Assembly: GCA_018881555.1 (NCBI GenBank) | Contig: JACAXG010000130.1 | Span: forward strand, 654,079-718,078 | Origin: Amblyornis subalaris | Taxonomy: Eukaryota; Chordata; Aves; Passeriformes; Ptilonorhynchidae | Direction of reading: 5' to 3' | DNA: 64,000 nt | In this document: piece by piece, positions 26,697-38,337 of the stretch | Numbering within the stretch: position 1 is the stretch's first letter | Layout: every line of letters starts with the position of its first letter | Program-made: the position numbers and the translations under genes | Notes under the pieces: model-generated | Databases searched by the model: none | Told to the model about the DNA's origin: nothing | What the model saw: only the letters and a program-made list of their open reading frames with translations

Positions 26697-26830
26697 CATG
26701 GAATCATGGAATGGTTTGGGTTGGGAGGGACAAAAGCTCATCCAGTCCCACCCCTGCCACGGGCAGGGAAAACTCCCACTATCCCAGGTTGCTCCAAGCC
26801 CNGTCCAGCCCNGCTTTGGACACTTCCAGC
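26697..26830 (-). mobile_element. CR1 LINE 3' end fragment
   Basis: 'catggaatcatggaatggtt' then 'ccacgggcagggaaaactcc' and 'cactatcccaggttgctcc'. Short and moderately diverged. Confidence 0.88.
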
Positions 26831-27420
26831 TGCACTTCTCTGACCGGGATGGGATCAGGAAGGGATGGGATCCCGGGAGATCTGTGCTTTCCCTCCCCAC
26901 CTCATTTTGTCCAGGAGCTCAGGCGTGGAAATCACCAAGAAAAGGTCATTCCCAAAGAAATCCTTTAAAAACCACCTTGGTATTTCCCGAACCACTCGTA
27001 CACGGAAACATCCATGCAAACATCCATGTAAACATCCCTGCCTGGAGCGGATCCATGGGGATCAGCAGGGGTTCAGAGGGTACCTGGGGGAGCCGAGTTG
27101 GCTCCCACAAATTCCCCTTTTTGGGGCACACAAACCTCTCCTTCATCCCTGCTGCTCTGCTCCAGCCTTGGAGCATCCCAGCNTTTTTGTGTTTTCCCCC
27201 AGGATAACACGGATGACCCCGGAGCAGCCCCTGGACACCCTGCCGGGCTCNTTTCACTCCAACAGCAGCAGCAGGACATCAAAAGTCATTTTTGATTTAG
27301 CAAAGCTTCTTTTTTTCCCTGTTTTTCCCCCCTTCCCAGGCCAGCTGCTGCCCATCCGTCAGCGGTGGTGACTCCACGGAGCGAACGAGGATGACGGATG
27401 TGCCCTGGATGTGTCATCCC

Positions 27421-27526
27421 AGCTTGGATGGGGCTTGGAGCAACCTGGGCTGGTGGAAGTGTCCCTGCCCACGGCACTAAACAACCTTTAAAGGCCTTTT
27501 CCAACCCCAACCATCCTGTGATTCCC
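27421..27526 (+). mobile_element. CR1 LINE 3' end fragment
   Basis: 'ggatggggcttggagcaacc', 'gtccctgcccacggcact' and 'ccttttccaaccccaaccat' followed by 'cctgtgattccctgat', the sense-strand 3' end. Confidence 0.85.
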
Positions 27527-29405
27527 TGATCCTCCGCGAGGGGATTAAAGCTGATCCCGGCAGGAAGGGAGATCCAAAACCATGGCAAAGCACCCGCTGG
27601 GCCTTTTCCCAGAGCCAGAGGAGACTCCTCATGCATTTTCCCCCAAATCCAGGTTCTTGGCTCGGTTTTAGGCTGCAGAGCCAGGCCTGGATCCGACTCA
27701 GCTCCAGCTCATCCCCTCCTGCTTGGCCAAAGCCCATCCCTGCCGGCCAAACGTCTCTCTCCTCTCTAATCCTGGCACACAGGATTATCCGGGAATAAAG
27801 GATGATAATGAAAGGGGCGAGAACCCAAGTTCCCTCCTGGAGATGCTGCTTGTGCCTGGCTGAGAGGCTGTCCCACAGAATCCTTTCACTGCCTGGATTT
27901 ATCCCGGTTTTCCGCAGCAGGGAGGCAGCAGGGATGCTCCCGTGGGCTGTGCCACGCGGGAGCAGGCAGGGAAAATCCTCCTCCAGCTGAGGAAGGAGCT
28001 GGAAGTCAACGAAGTCTGGAGGTTGAAAGCTATGGGGTTTTTTTCCCCTCACTGCATCCACTCCCATCCCTGAGGGTTTGGAATGGCTCCGGGAGGCTGC
28101 TGGAAGCAGAGCCTTGGCTCCTCTGCTGATTTATGACCACCCTGGGCCTGGCTGAGGGATGTTTAAGGAAATGCATGGATATGGAGGGTCTGGTTTTCCC
28201 GGGGGGACGCGGTGGCTGCTGCAGGGACACGGCCACACACAGCAAAGCCTGGCTGGGGGTGGGGGAGGCAGTCAGGCTGCCCCAGAAACGTGGAATTTTT
28301 TGGTANGGACTAGGAGTAAACACGGAGATAAAGATGATCTACTCATCCTTCCCAACCCTGCCGAGAGCCACACACATCCCTGTGAAATACAGCCCACCGG
28401 GAAATCCAGCGGGAGCAGTTCTTTNCCACTTCTGCTCGGGAAAAAGAAGAGGAAAAATCGGCTGCGGGTCTGGTGGGAAGGAAAGCAGAGCCTGGCAGAC
28501 AGAGCAGCATCCATCGGCTTTGAATCCCAGCTCTGTTATTCCTTCATTAGTTCATTTACTAGCTCATGGATTGAACCCGCACCCTCCCGGGAATATAAAC
28601 AGGGATCCCCCTTAGGACAACTGGTGCGGACAGCACCNCTTGCAGCAGGAACGTGGCTTTTCCCCGCTCTGGAGCTCGAATAAATAAGGATCCGTTCCTT
28701 TCGGAGCTTCCCGGAGGCAGACGCATCCCGGCCCTGCCCGTGCCTGACATCTGCCCATTAAACTTCGGCGGAGATGCGGATCTGGGAATGTAATTACACA
28801 GCTCCGTTCTAATTTCCAGCTCTCATTTAACAACCGACTTAGCAGCATCCGAGCGGTTTAAGCGCCATGGTTAATTCATGAAGGTGCACGACTCCAAAAT
28901 AAACTCCAACCCCGCAGAGACTCCCCCGACGAATCGGAAAAATTCCTGGGGCGAGCGCGGAGTGAGGGGGTGCTGGTCCAGGGGCTGAGNCCGGCTTGGA
29001 GCTGCTTTTCCAGAGGAGATTCCAGCCTGGGGGCTGTGTTGGTCTGACCACCATGTTCCCTGTTCTGGCAGAGCTGGGCAGTGAACTCCTGGGGATCCGT
29101 TTCCGTGGGGATTTGAGGAGATGAGGGATCATAAACCCAGCGAGATGTTGTTTGTTTCTCCCAGCAAACAGAAATCCCGGCGGTGCTCGCGTTTATTCCC
29201 AGCCACACCAGGCGGTGACCTAATCCTGTTTGATGGTAAACGCTGCCCTTTGATCCCTGGGATCCAGCTCGGCTTGGGAGCAGATCCAGCCCTGGAAAAG
29301 AGCAGCACACCTCTGAAGTTAAAGACACCTTTGTAAATCCTCCTTATCTTCCGCATCGCGGGGAAAAAAAGAGGAGTCGTTTGGCGTTGCACCTGAGGCA
29401 GCATC

Positions 29406-29506
29406 GCAGAATCCCGGGATCCCGGGATGGTTTGGGATGGAAGGGACTTCAAGCTCATCTCATCCCACACTCTACCGTGGGGAGGGACACCTCCCACAGA
29501 CCAGCT
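29406..29506 (-). mobile_element. CR1 LINE 3' end fragment
   Basis: 'agaatcccgggatcccggga' then 'tggtttgggatggaaggga', 'ctcatctcatcccacac' and 'gagggacacctcccacag'. Confidence 0.82.
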
Positions 29507-30089
29507 GCACCCAAACCCCCTCACGTGCAGAGCCATCCATTTATTTCCTATTCACTACCTCCATGGATTTCCTACGCTGATGCATTTTCCCATCAGAACG
29601 CNTCCCACTATTTCCATTTTCCCCATTGAACGCCTTCTCCTGTTGCAACGAATTCCCTCCACCTCCAGGCATCCAGGGAAGTTCCCCCCGGAGCTCCTGC
29701 TGCCCGGCGTACCCGGGACGAGCAGCACCCGGCAGCCCCGATCCTGCCTTTTCCCGGATCCATCCCTGCCTGGGGACCACCCGGCCGCTCCCGCATCTGC
29801 CGCCGCTCCCACCCGCNCCGCCGGCGGGTGTTTAATCTTTGGGAATGACTCATGGGGAAACGCCAGCCTCATCTGCCGGGAATGTTAAACAGAGGCTTTT
29901 TTGCAACAGGAATTGGAGAAAGCAACCATCTGGCTGCAGGGAAACGTGCTGTTTTCCTGCCTTTCTGCTGGAGAAGGGACGCAGGGAGGGAGGGAGGCAG
30001 AGCCGTGCCAGCCGCCGGGGCTCTCCCACCCCATTGCCCTTCCCAAGTTTTGTCCCCAAAGCCGCTCCAGCTCCGCGCTGATGGCGCGG

Positions 30090-30103
30090 GTTGCCATGGC
30101 GAT
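30090..30103. promoter_or_regulatory. RFX X-box motif
   Basis: GTTGCCATGGCGAT has a perfect first half-site and an imperfect second one, within a CpG-rich stretch 0.25 kb from an AP-1 motif (29846-29852, TGACTCA). Confidence 0.4.
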
Positions 30104-31240
30104 AGCCCCCTGATGGAAAATCCCGGGGAATTTAATGGGGATTAAAGCCCCAGGAGCACGGAGGAGGGAGCCAAGAGGTGCCCTGGGACTCCCNGCACCT
30201 GCGCTCCGGCTGCTCCTGCCGCATCCCTCCATCCCAGGGCTGGCCGGGCTGGATTTGTGCCTGTCCCCCGTTCCGGGGCCATCTCCAGGCTTGCCAGGAT
30301 GTCCCTTTGGAAGCAGGAGTGAAGCCGCTCACCCCAATGCTCCATTTTAGGGTTAAAGCCGGGCCTTGCTTTTCTCTTTTCGCTCCCGCGGCAGAAACGT
30401 GCAACGGGAAAGAGTTGCTGGAAAATCACCAGTGACGAATCGAGGAGCAGCCACGGCACAGCACCAGCTTTTATCTTTTTCCCTGGATCGGGGGCTGAGG
30501 AAAAGATCCATCTCAGCAGCTCCCAAAAACAGATTACAGGGAGTGGGGGAACCGGCTCTGACTTATCTCGGCGCTCGCTCGGCCCNTCCCAAATCCCAAA
30601 CCACCCCACGGCTCCGGCTCTCCCACCCCCGCTGGAAGGGACCTGCCCGACCTGCCCTTCCTTGATTTATCCCACATCCCCGGCTGGCTCGCCCCTGCCG
30701 CTGGAAAGCCGCNGGGGAAAACACCCAGGGCTGCAAACCGGGAATAAACTAAAGAAAGCACCAGGACCTCTGCAAAACTGTTGGGAAAAATAAATCCCGG
30801 TTTTCCCGGCGGTGCTGGCGGCGCGGAGGCGGCCCCAGGGGTTCTTGGGATAAGGCACGGGATAAGGAGCTTGGGAAAGGCACGGGCCACGCTGGGAGAG
30901 GGGGAAGGAGCTCCTTTTGCACGGGCTGTTAAAAATTCCCGGCACACGTGCGGGATGGACCGAAGGGCTGAATTTATTCCAAAGGCTCCCTCGTTCCTTA
31001 TATCCATTCGGGGCTGGCTCTGGAGAAGCTTTGGAGTTAACAACAGCCAGAGAATTCGGGATAAAGGGAAATGTTACCATCTGCTTTTCCTCGGGGATGC
31101 CATTTCGGACAACCCCGCTCCCATCTCATCCCTGGCACAGCCTGGCACAGGATTCCTCTGTGCTCCAGTGCTCCAGGTCCAGTCAAAAATGCCACTGGAA
31201 AAGCTGTTTTTCCAACAAATGGCATCCAAATCCCTCCAGG

Positions 31241-31346
31241 ATCACAGGCTGGTTTGGGTTGGAAGGGATCTTGAAGCTCATCTGGTTCCACCCCCTGCCC
31301 TGGGCAGGGACACCTTCCAATATCCCAGGTTGCTCCAAGCCCTGGA
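31241..31346 (-). mobile_element. CR1 LINE 3' end fragment
   Basis: 'ctggtttgggttggaaggg' then 'cttgaagctcatctgg', 'ctgccctgggcagggacacc' and 'tatcccaggttgctccaagc'. Confidence 0.86.
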
Positions 31347-33108
31347 AGAGGCCTGGGAGGAGATGACCCTGGGAAGGTGGAAGATAGTGAGTCTTCCAGG
31401 CAGTGGGAAAATCTGGGAGGAAAAAATTCCCTCTGCAAGCTGCTAATGGAAGTTCAGAGCCTCTGCTCGGAGGGAAAAGGTCTAGGAAAAAATAANCAAG
31501 TTTAGTTTCTAAGGCTGATGTTTTGGAGGCCTTCATTCCTTTTCTTTTTGTTTTCCTTCATTTTTGCTCTGTCTCACTGGAAAACCAGGAATTTCTGTGA
31601 TCTAATTCCTTCCAGAACCTTGTGTCCAGAGTCAGCTCCTGCCTCTGCCCCTCNGGAATTCAGCCAGGGCCTCCGTGACCGCTCTCCATCCCAGCCNGTG
31701 GAGAGGATGCTTAAATCCATGAAAAGCTTCCCGAGCATCCTGCAGCTCTTCCCATCTGTGCCCGAGCAGCCAGGGATTGGCCTTCCATCTCCCAGCTTCN
31801 GAGATTTTAGGGGAATGGACTGATTCCCTGCCTTTGGAAATCTCTGCTGAAGAGCTCCGGAGCTGCTGCGGCCTGGTAGGATCATCAGGAGAGGGATGGG
31901 CACCGCTCCCTGCTCCGGGGTGGTCCCCACGATTCCACGACTTTCCCATCCCGGCAACTGGGAAAAAAATCAAGGAGCTCTGGGGGAACATTTAGACAGG
32001 GCTGAGTTGTATCCCAGAGAAACCCTCGTGGCCTTNGCCGTGCTGGGAGACTTCAGCGGGGAAATACAGTGGAAATTCCTTGGATTTATCCAGGAATTCC
32101 CCGCACCAGAGTGTGGGGAATCCCAGGATTGTCACCTTTTGGGGATGCTGCAGCACCTCTCTGGGATGGATATATGGAATATTGGATGTATACACACACA
32201 GATCTATCAAATATTTCTAAAAATAAATATATAAATGGCTCCCTCAGCCACTCCTTTGCTCCAAATCCTTCCCCAGGGCTGTTGAGTTTCTCTGGACATA
32301 TCCCAGCACCCAAACCAGCNGGAAATTCTCCTGCTGGGCATCCAGGAGTGGGAGCAGGATGGACTCCTGATGCCCCACNGATAAACCCAGAGTTAGGATT
32401 AATTTCCTGCGAACACAAACTGCACAAACGAGCCCTGCAAAGTTATCCTGGGATTTTCCCTCTTCCATTTCTGCCATTAAATATATTTGGGGAGGGAAAA
32501 AAAAAAAAAAAAAAGGAATGAAATTACTTTTTAATATCTCTGAGTGCTGGAAAACATCTTGAAAATGCCTTGGAAAGGCTGGAAAGGATCCAGTCCCGGA
32601 GCACAGAATCTCACGCTCTAAACCTCCAGCAAGGAACTCAAAAAGTGACGGCTCGGAGCTGTAGCCATGGAGAACAGCTCGGGAAAACCAAAATATATTG
32701 GGAAAAGATGGGAAAAAGGGGATGTAGGGAAGCCTCGATGGGAATGGTTGGGAGCCACCGTGGAAATCTGGAGTGGGGAGAAGGCAGAGGCGCAGAGAGG
32801 GGTCAAAATGTGGCACGTGAGCAGCAAAAATAGGATGGAATTCCTGGAGTGGGAATGTGCTGTGTGTGGGGAGGAGTGAGGGAGACCTGGCAGGACACAC
32901 GTGGTGTCCATGGGAAGCAGCGGGAGAAAGGGGNAAGAAGGGTGGGTGGGGGGGGTAGAGCAGGTGAAACCCCCCAGATCAGCCAGAAAATTCCATGGGA
33001 AAGTGGGCTGGACTCGCAAAGAGCAGGAAAAATACTCGGAGAAGTCAAGGTTTGAGGTGTCGGGTCAGAATGTCAATAAATGCAATAAACAAATATATAA
33101 AATTTAAA

Positions 33109-33165
33109 GTNTGNGTTGGAANGGACCTTAAAGTTCATCCTCCGCTATCCCAGGCTGCTCCAAGG
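33109..33165 (-). mobile_element. CR1 LINE 3' end fragment (very short)
   Basis: 'gttggaanggaccttaaag' joined by an internal deletion to 'tatcccaggctgctccaagg'. Borders the CpG-dense block that follows. Confidence 0.7.
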
Positions 33166-33860
33166 ACGGACTTTTGGCCACGGGTTGAAAACTTTGGGAG
33201 CTGGCCGGGATTTCGCGGCCGGACCGGGAGAAGCATCCCGAGGGCGCTCGGCAGGCAGGGAGGAGATTCCCGGTGGCTCCCGCCGGATCCCGGTGCCAGC
33301 CAAGGGCCAGCTTGGGCACGGAGGGGGAGCCGCTGGTGTTTTCCAGGCCGTGCCATCTGCGGCTGGAAACGGAAGAGGCGCGGAATGGCCGCTAAAATGA
33401 GGGGGGGAAAAAAAAGGGAAAACAACACCAAAAAAAAAAAAAAAAAAAAATCCCCCAACCCAAGCCATTAGGCGTGAAACGCGAGCCCTTCCTCCCGCAG
33501 CCACACAAAGGCGAGCGGGGCCGGGCCGGGGAATGAATGCCATGAAAAGCCGGCTCCTTGCAGATGGAGATGCGGGAATAAAGGAGCCGGGGCGCCGCGG
33601 CTGTCACGCATCGCATGCCGCATCTGNTATGGAAATCAGGCCGAGCGGGGCCTTTTGTTCGGCCCCAAGCCCTCCCCCGCGGGGACTCGGCCGCCGAAGG
33701 TTTTCTTGTTATTAAACACGATCTCTTGGCTAGCGGAGAGCAGATGCTCCCGCGGCATTTGGAAGGAATCGCCGGCCCTCGGAGCGCGCGGAGTCGCTGG
33801 AAAAGCCGCGATGGGAGGCTCCGGAGGGGCCGGCTCGCAGCTGATGCGCTGCCCCCGGGT
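33166..33860. promoter_or_regulatory. CpG-dense block downstream of RND3
   Basis: Frequent CpG and GC-rich sequence on both sides of a 20-base A run (33431-33450). It resembles a CpG island or GC-rich enhancer but has no associated gene or TATA box that I can identify. It lies about 4 kb beyond the RND3 3' end. Confidence 0.4.
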
Positions 33861-34409
33861 CCCTGCTTTGCACATGAATGGTGCTCACGCCGCGTGAGCT
33901 CCCCCCCCCCCTCCAAGGAATGCTTTCCCGGCTTTTCCAGCGCTAGGGAGCGGAGGGAAACACACACAGGCAGAGATCTGCCTTCCTCGTCCCCCCCCCA
34001 GAAAGGCATCCCGAAACGGCATCCGCGAATCCTAAAGGATCCCTGGGATGTCCCCTCCGGTGGATGGTCGCCCAAGGCACGGCGTGTGGAGGGTGGGAAA
34101 GGANGGGAGCACGCAAGGAAGGGACAAAGGGAGGAAGGGGACAAAAGGCATGGGCGCGTCCCTGGAGCGGCACATCAGTGGTGCTGCGGGTTGGAATTGC
34201 CCCTGGCGACTCCGGAGAAAAGGATCTTGGCAGTGGGATGGGCCACGGCTCGGGTGGGAATGCGGAGAGGAGGGGCAGGGCGGCGGTGTCNCCCCAAGGT
34301 GGGATGGAGGAGCACATCCCTGGGTGGCTGCACAGGGCGGTGATCCCAGANTTGTCAGGGAAGGGCAAAACTACAAGAAACGGAGGTGGAGAAAGGGCAT
34401 TTTGGAAGC

Positions 34410-34537
34410 GTGGAATGGTTTGGGTTGGAATCTCAAAGCTCGTCCAGTCCTGGACGGGGACATCTTCCACTATCCCAGGGTGCTCCAAGCCCCGTCCAAC
34501 CTGGCCTTGGACACTTCCAGGGATGGCACAGCTTCAG
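34410..34537 (-). mobile_element. CR1 LINE 3' end fragment
   Basis: 'tggaatggtttgggttggaa', 'tcttccactatcccaggg' and 'ggccttggacacttccaggg'. A CCAT microsatellite follows 35 bases later. Confidence 0.88.
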
Positions 34538-34571
34538 GAGAAGGGTTTCTCATAGCCCCCAGGCAGAGCTG

Positions 34572-34622
34572 CCCATCCATCCATCCATCCATCCATCCAT
34601 CCATCCATCCATCCATCCATCC
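34572..34622. repeat. CCAT tetranucleotide microsatellite
   Basis: About 12 perfect CCAT units, the same motif class as the GGAT array at 7339 but on the other strand. Confidence 0.98.
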
Positions 34623-35470
34623 TGTCAGCTCCCCAGTGCCCACATTCCCACCTGGATGCTCTGCTCCCCTCCAGCTCCAGCAGCAGCACGGGGAAGATTT
34701 CCCTAAACGCCAGACGTGCCAGGGAATAAACGACTCATCATCTGCTCGGGGGCAAACCTGGCATCTGCTTTGCAGCCATTCCAGCCGGGATGAGGTNAAA
34801 GGCTCCGCTCGGAGTAACCCGAAACTCCGCGGAGCCACCTNCAACTCCCAGACCATCCCTGACTTGGGAGGTCCCGATTTTTGGGGGGCAGAAAACGCCC
34901 TGCAGCCCCANAAGCCTCTTCTGCTCTCTGATCGATGCCATTAGCACATTCCCGAGGAGGGGAGCACATTCCCAGCGCTCCGGATCAGGCCATGGATGCA
35001 CAGGGCAGTCCCCGGAGGTTGTAGAAGTAAAGCTTGAGATTCCCAGGCAGCTCCATCCGTTTTTCCCTGCCCATCCCTGTGCGGTCGCTGTCACCTCGTC
35101 CCCAGCCCCGAGGTCACCCAGGGACCTGTCACAGCTCCCTAGGTGCCCCAGGGTGTCCCGGCCCCAGCTCCCCGCTGGATTTTCCATGGAAGAGCACTCG
35201 GTGCTGGCAGGGGAATCAGCATCCCCCGCCCTGGGACACCCCAGGAGCACCAGCCCCGTTTCCAGGCCTGGATTCCAGCCCCGGGTGGCACCTTGGAGCC
35301 ATCCACGGGGTTGGTCTATCCTCCTGCTCCTTCAAACTGATGTTTGCCTCCTCGTGCTGGGGGTGAAGCTTTTCCTTGGGATTTTCCCTAAAAAAGCCAC
35401 GTGATCCCGGCTGAGGCCACAGGCACAGGCCCCCAGCCCTTCCCCTGCTGCCCCCAGGGCATAACTTGTA

Positions 35471-35537
35471 TTTATTGAACAATATTAAAAATTATCACCA
35501 TTATTCCATTGCAAACACACCGAAATCCCACTTTATT
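35471..35537 (-). terminator. Possible far-distal polyadenylation region
   Basis: The minus strand has AATAAA at 35532-35537 and again at 35471-35476, separated by an AT-rich stretch that looks like a 3' UTR end. This would be a 4.1-kb RND3 3' UTR or the end of a separate non-coding transcript. There is no coding support. Confidence 0.25.
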
Positions 35538-37778
35538 CCACGAGGGCACACTGCAGGGCGTTACTCCTGCCTCCCCATCCCATATTTTATGGCACCAGAG
35601 CTGGTCCCAAGGGGGTCGTTCCCAGGAGCAGGACCCTAGGGATGTGGTTGAACCAGGGGATGCCTCTGCTTGCTGCGGGATTCCCACAGCTGGGGCCTTG
35701 TCCATCCCCTCCTCATTCCCACGGGATCCTCGTGCTGGTGCCACCTCCCTGAGCAGGACAGGTGACCACGGCAGAGCAGGGACCATCCCGAAAGGATTCN
35801 CCCCCTTCCACAGCCTTTCCACAAGTTAAATATTCGGAATTTCTGAACCAACCTCCACGGCGAATCGCAAGGGAAAAGAGATTTAGGGGAACATCCCAGA
35901 ATTTGTGGGAAGAGCTGGAGCTGGCAGGATTTAGTGCTTCTGCGAGCTGGGCTAAAAACCCATTTCCCCACTTGGAACTTCCTTGTTCACAGATCCCTTG
36001 GAAAACTGGGTGAGATCTTCTCTCCTCGGATTGCTTCTCATCCCTCATCCTCCACGCTCATTTAGGATAAAAAAAAAAAACCACTTGGCAGAACATTCCT
36101 GCTTTCCCATCACAGGGCTCTTGTGCCAGAGCCTGATCCTGATGCTCAGCACAGTCCAAGGTCATTTTGGACACTTTAGGACCTGCTGGGAAGGTGAAGG
36201 AGCTGAAGGGGCTGCAGGAAAATATAGAAAAAATATGAAAAATATTCTGTTTGGGCTTTCAAACCGGCAGCAGTGGCTTTTTCCAGAAGATTGGCAGGAG
36301 AGCAGGATAAGGTGGAGAATCCCTGGGAAAAGAGGGTTTTTAATCTTTTGTTATAAGAAAGGAGTTTGATAGGAAGAAACCCAATGAGCTGAGAATTCAT
36401 AATTACTTGTTTTACAGCAAATAATCCCTCCCTTGGGAGAAGCCACNTGAGGATGAGGCAAAGAAATCCCATATTGGCATCAAACTGCCCATGGGCCAAG
36501 CTTTTCCAGTTTTTCTGTGACATCAGCCATGAGATCCATCCCAAAACATGAGGAAGGAGCTGAGTCTTCTCCTTAGGATCTCTTCCCTACCTGCAACCAG
36601 CTCCAGAGGCAGCTCCTGACCCCAAATCCACCAAAATCCACCCAAAATCCCAGCACCACCGAGTCCCAAAATAACCACAGAGCTTTAAATCACCACCAAT
36701 CCCGGGTGGAATCATCCCTAAATATCCATCAAACAGCACAACTCCAGCACATTAAGCTTGGTTTTATCTCCTTTCTGGAGATGGTTTAGGAATCCTTCCC
36801 AATCCACCCCCTTGGAGTTGTGACCACACCACACTCGGGAATAACCCAGGAGCNACACCGAACATCCAAAGGGTCAAAAATCCATCACAAACTCCGGGGG
36901 ATCTCTCAGACTGGAGGCACCAGGAAGGCACATTCCCAGCGAGGCTTCCAAGGGGTTATTTCCTTGTCCTGAACTATTCCTCCAATCACCGAGAGCCAGG
37001 GAAAAGCAGCTCAGAGGGAAGGGAGGACCTCCAACCCCCAGGAGAAGGTTGGCAGCTCGTGCAGAACGTGCTGCCCCACCAAGCTGTGGTCAAATCCCAG
37101 GAAAAGCAGCAAGAATCCCGGGACAGGAGGGTTGGGATGAAGCTGAGGATGAAGATGAAAGCACCATGAGGAGGAAGAGTGGCCCAGCTGCTCCTCCACC
37201 ATTTTAGTCCCGATAAAGATTCCAAAAACCCTCCAAGAGGAGCGCCACACCGGGTAAGGATCAATTGGGAAACATCCTTTAATGGAATTCCAGGCTCTCC
37301 CGCCTGGATTCACAAGGGGAGAAGGCCTCGGGAAGGGACAATGTGTTGGGATAACGCTTCCAAGAGGAGCCACGGCATCCAGGATATCCCAGCGGTGACA
37401 GCGCCAGGCACATCCCATGGCTGGGAATGAGTCTTCGCTGAATTTCCAGCAAAGAACAACCTGAAAGCTTGGAAAATTCAGCTTTAGAGGCAAAGCAGAG
37501 CAATCCCCACTCGTTTGTTTTGCTCCTCTGCCTCTGGCATTTTTGGGAATCGACTCGGAGAAGGAACCCACACTGCACTGGAAAACAGAATGCCCAAAAG
37601 GCTGCTGGAAGAGGAAAGATTCCCACTCGAATCCCAGCCATTCCTGGCCTGGAGCTCAGCACAATCATGGCCCAAAACACACAAATATTAACGAACTAAC
37701 ACACAAAGGCCATTGCAACTACAAAAGACAATTCCTTTCTTTTTTTTTTCCTTTTTTAATTCAAAGAAAAAAATGGTA

Positions 37779-37784
37779 TTTAAT
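37779..37784 (-). terminator. RND3: Candidate distal polyadenylation signal ATTAAA
   Basis: The minus strand reads ATTAAA, with a second ATTAAA at 37755-37760. Downstream, around 37690-37740, lies a stretch rich in TTTGT and GTGTGT, as expected of a downstream element. This is the best-supported 3' end of the RND3 mRNA. Confidence 0.55.
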
Positions 37785-37785
37785 A

Positions 37786-37792
37786 AATACTG
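37786..37792 (-). promoter_or_regulatory. RND3: Second miR-200b/c/429 seed match (7-mer)
   Basis: The mRNA strand reads CAGTATT followed by T, a 7-mer-m8 match just before the ATTAAA signal. It is about 150 bases from the 8-mer site, so the two could act together. Confidence 0.45.
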
Positions 37793-37939
37793 CAGAAACA
37801 TTAACCGAACATACAAAGTGACTTCAACAATTAAAAAAAAAAAAAAAAAGTAAGTAATGAATGTCCTGCTTTATAACAGTTATAACTTATTTTTTCCACA
37901 ATATTTAAATACAGAAAGAAGCACTTACCAGCTATTTCG

Positions 37940-37947
37940 TAATACTG
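37940..37947 (-). promoter_or_regulatory. RND3: miR-200b/c/429 8-mer target site in RND3 3' UTR
   Basis: The mRNA strand reads CAGTATTA, an 8-mer seed match. Complementarity extends through the first ten bases of miR-200b (UAAUACUGCC). Repression of RND3 by miR-200b is reported in the literature for mammals. The site lies about 160 bases before the proposed distal signal. Confidence 0.6.
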
Positions 37948-38106
37948 CCCTAAGAGCACTGTTGCATCAGTTAAAAGCTTATTATGGTGATCAAAAATGT
38001 CTTTTTTTTTTTTTTTTTTTTTTGTGGGAAATAACCAGAATGTGAGTGTGTGGTTTTTTTGCCTTTTTTTTTTTTTTTTTTTGTGTCTTCTTTTCTCAGG
38101 TGAAAC

Positions 38107-38114
38107 AAAGTGCT
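38107..38114 (-). promoter_or_regulatory. RND3: miR-17/miR-93 and miR-302 family seed match
   Basis: The mRNA strand reads AGCACTTT, which contains both GCACTTT (miR-17 family) and AGCACTT (miR-302/372/427 family). RND3 is a reported miR-17 target in mammals. Whether this site is the orthologous one cannot be told here. Confidence 0.4.
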
Positions 38115-38331
38115 GGGAACACACAGAACCGAGTTTGAACCATGAGTGGAATCTCTACCTTTGCCAGAGCTCGAACACTTCCAAAATGAAGCATCGCCCT
38201 CGGGAATGAAATGCTTGTCCCTCCACAAGCAGCAACCACCCTGGGCAGAGCTTGGTCTCCTTTTCCTTTGGGAGAAGTTTGGGGGGAGAGAGGGGGCTCG
38301 GGAAAAGTTGTCAAACCGTTTGAAAGGCTCA

Positions 38332-38337
38332 TTTATT
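38332..38337 (-). terminator. RND3: Candidate internal polyadenylation signal AATAAA
   Basis: The minus strand has a canonical AATAAA about 1.2 kb after the stop codon. No obvious GU-rich element follows, so this may be used weakly or not at all. Confidence 0.3.

Larger units (their letters stand above)
22043..37744. other. Intergenic DNA between the CR1 cluster and the RND3 3' end
   Basis: No gene is recognised. The region holds CR1 fragments listed separately, a TTG microsatellite at 22992, a CCAT microsatellite at 34572, A runs at 32497-32514 and 33431-33450, AT-rich candidate elements near 23.9 and 28.8 kb, CpG-dense blocks near 29.7-30.1 and 33.2-33.9 kb, and a 3'-end-like stretch near 35.5 kb. 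Confidence 0.65.

Noticed and set aside
26332..27207. 291-codon open frame on the plus strand
   Set aside because: Includes two CR1 fragments in opposite orientations and several Ns. No family resemblance.
34048..34944. 298-codon open frame on the plus strand
   Set aside because: Includes reversed CR1 and the CCAT microsatellite read as IHPS repeats, so it is a chance frame.
37833..38082. Long A/T runs as evidence of a processed pseudogene or retroposed copy
   Set aside because: The runs lie inside the inferred RND3 3' UTR of an intron-containing gene and are not adjacent to any intronless gene copy or target-site duplication.
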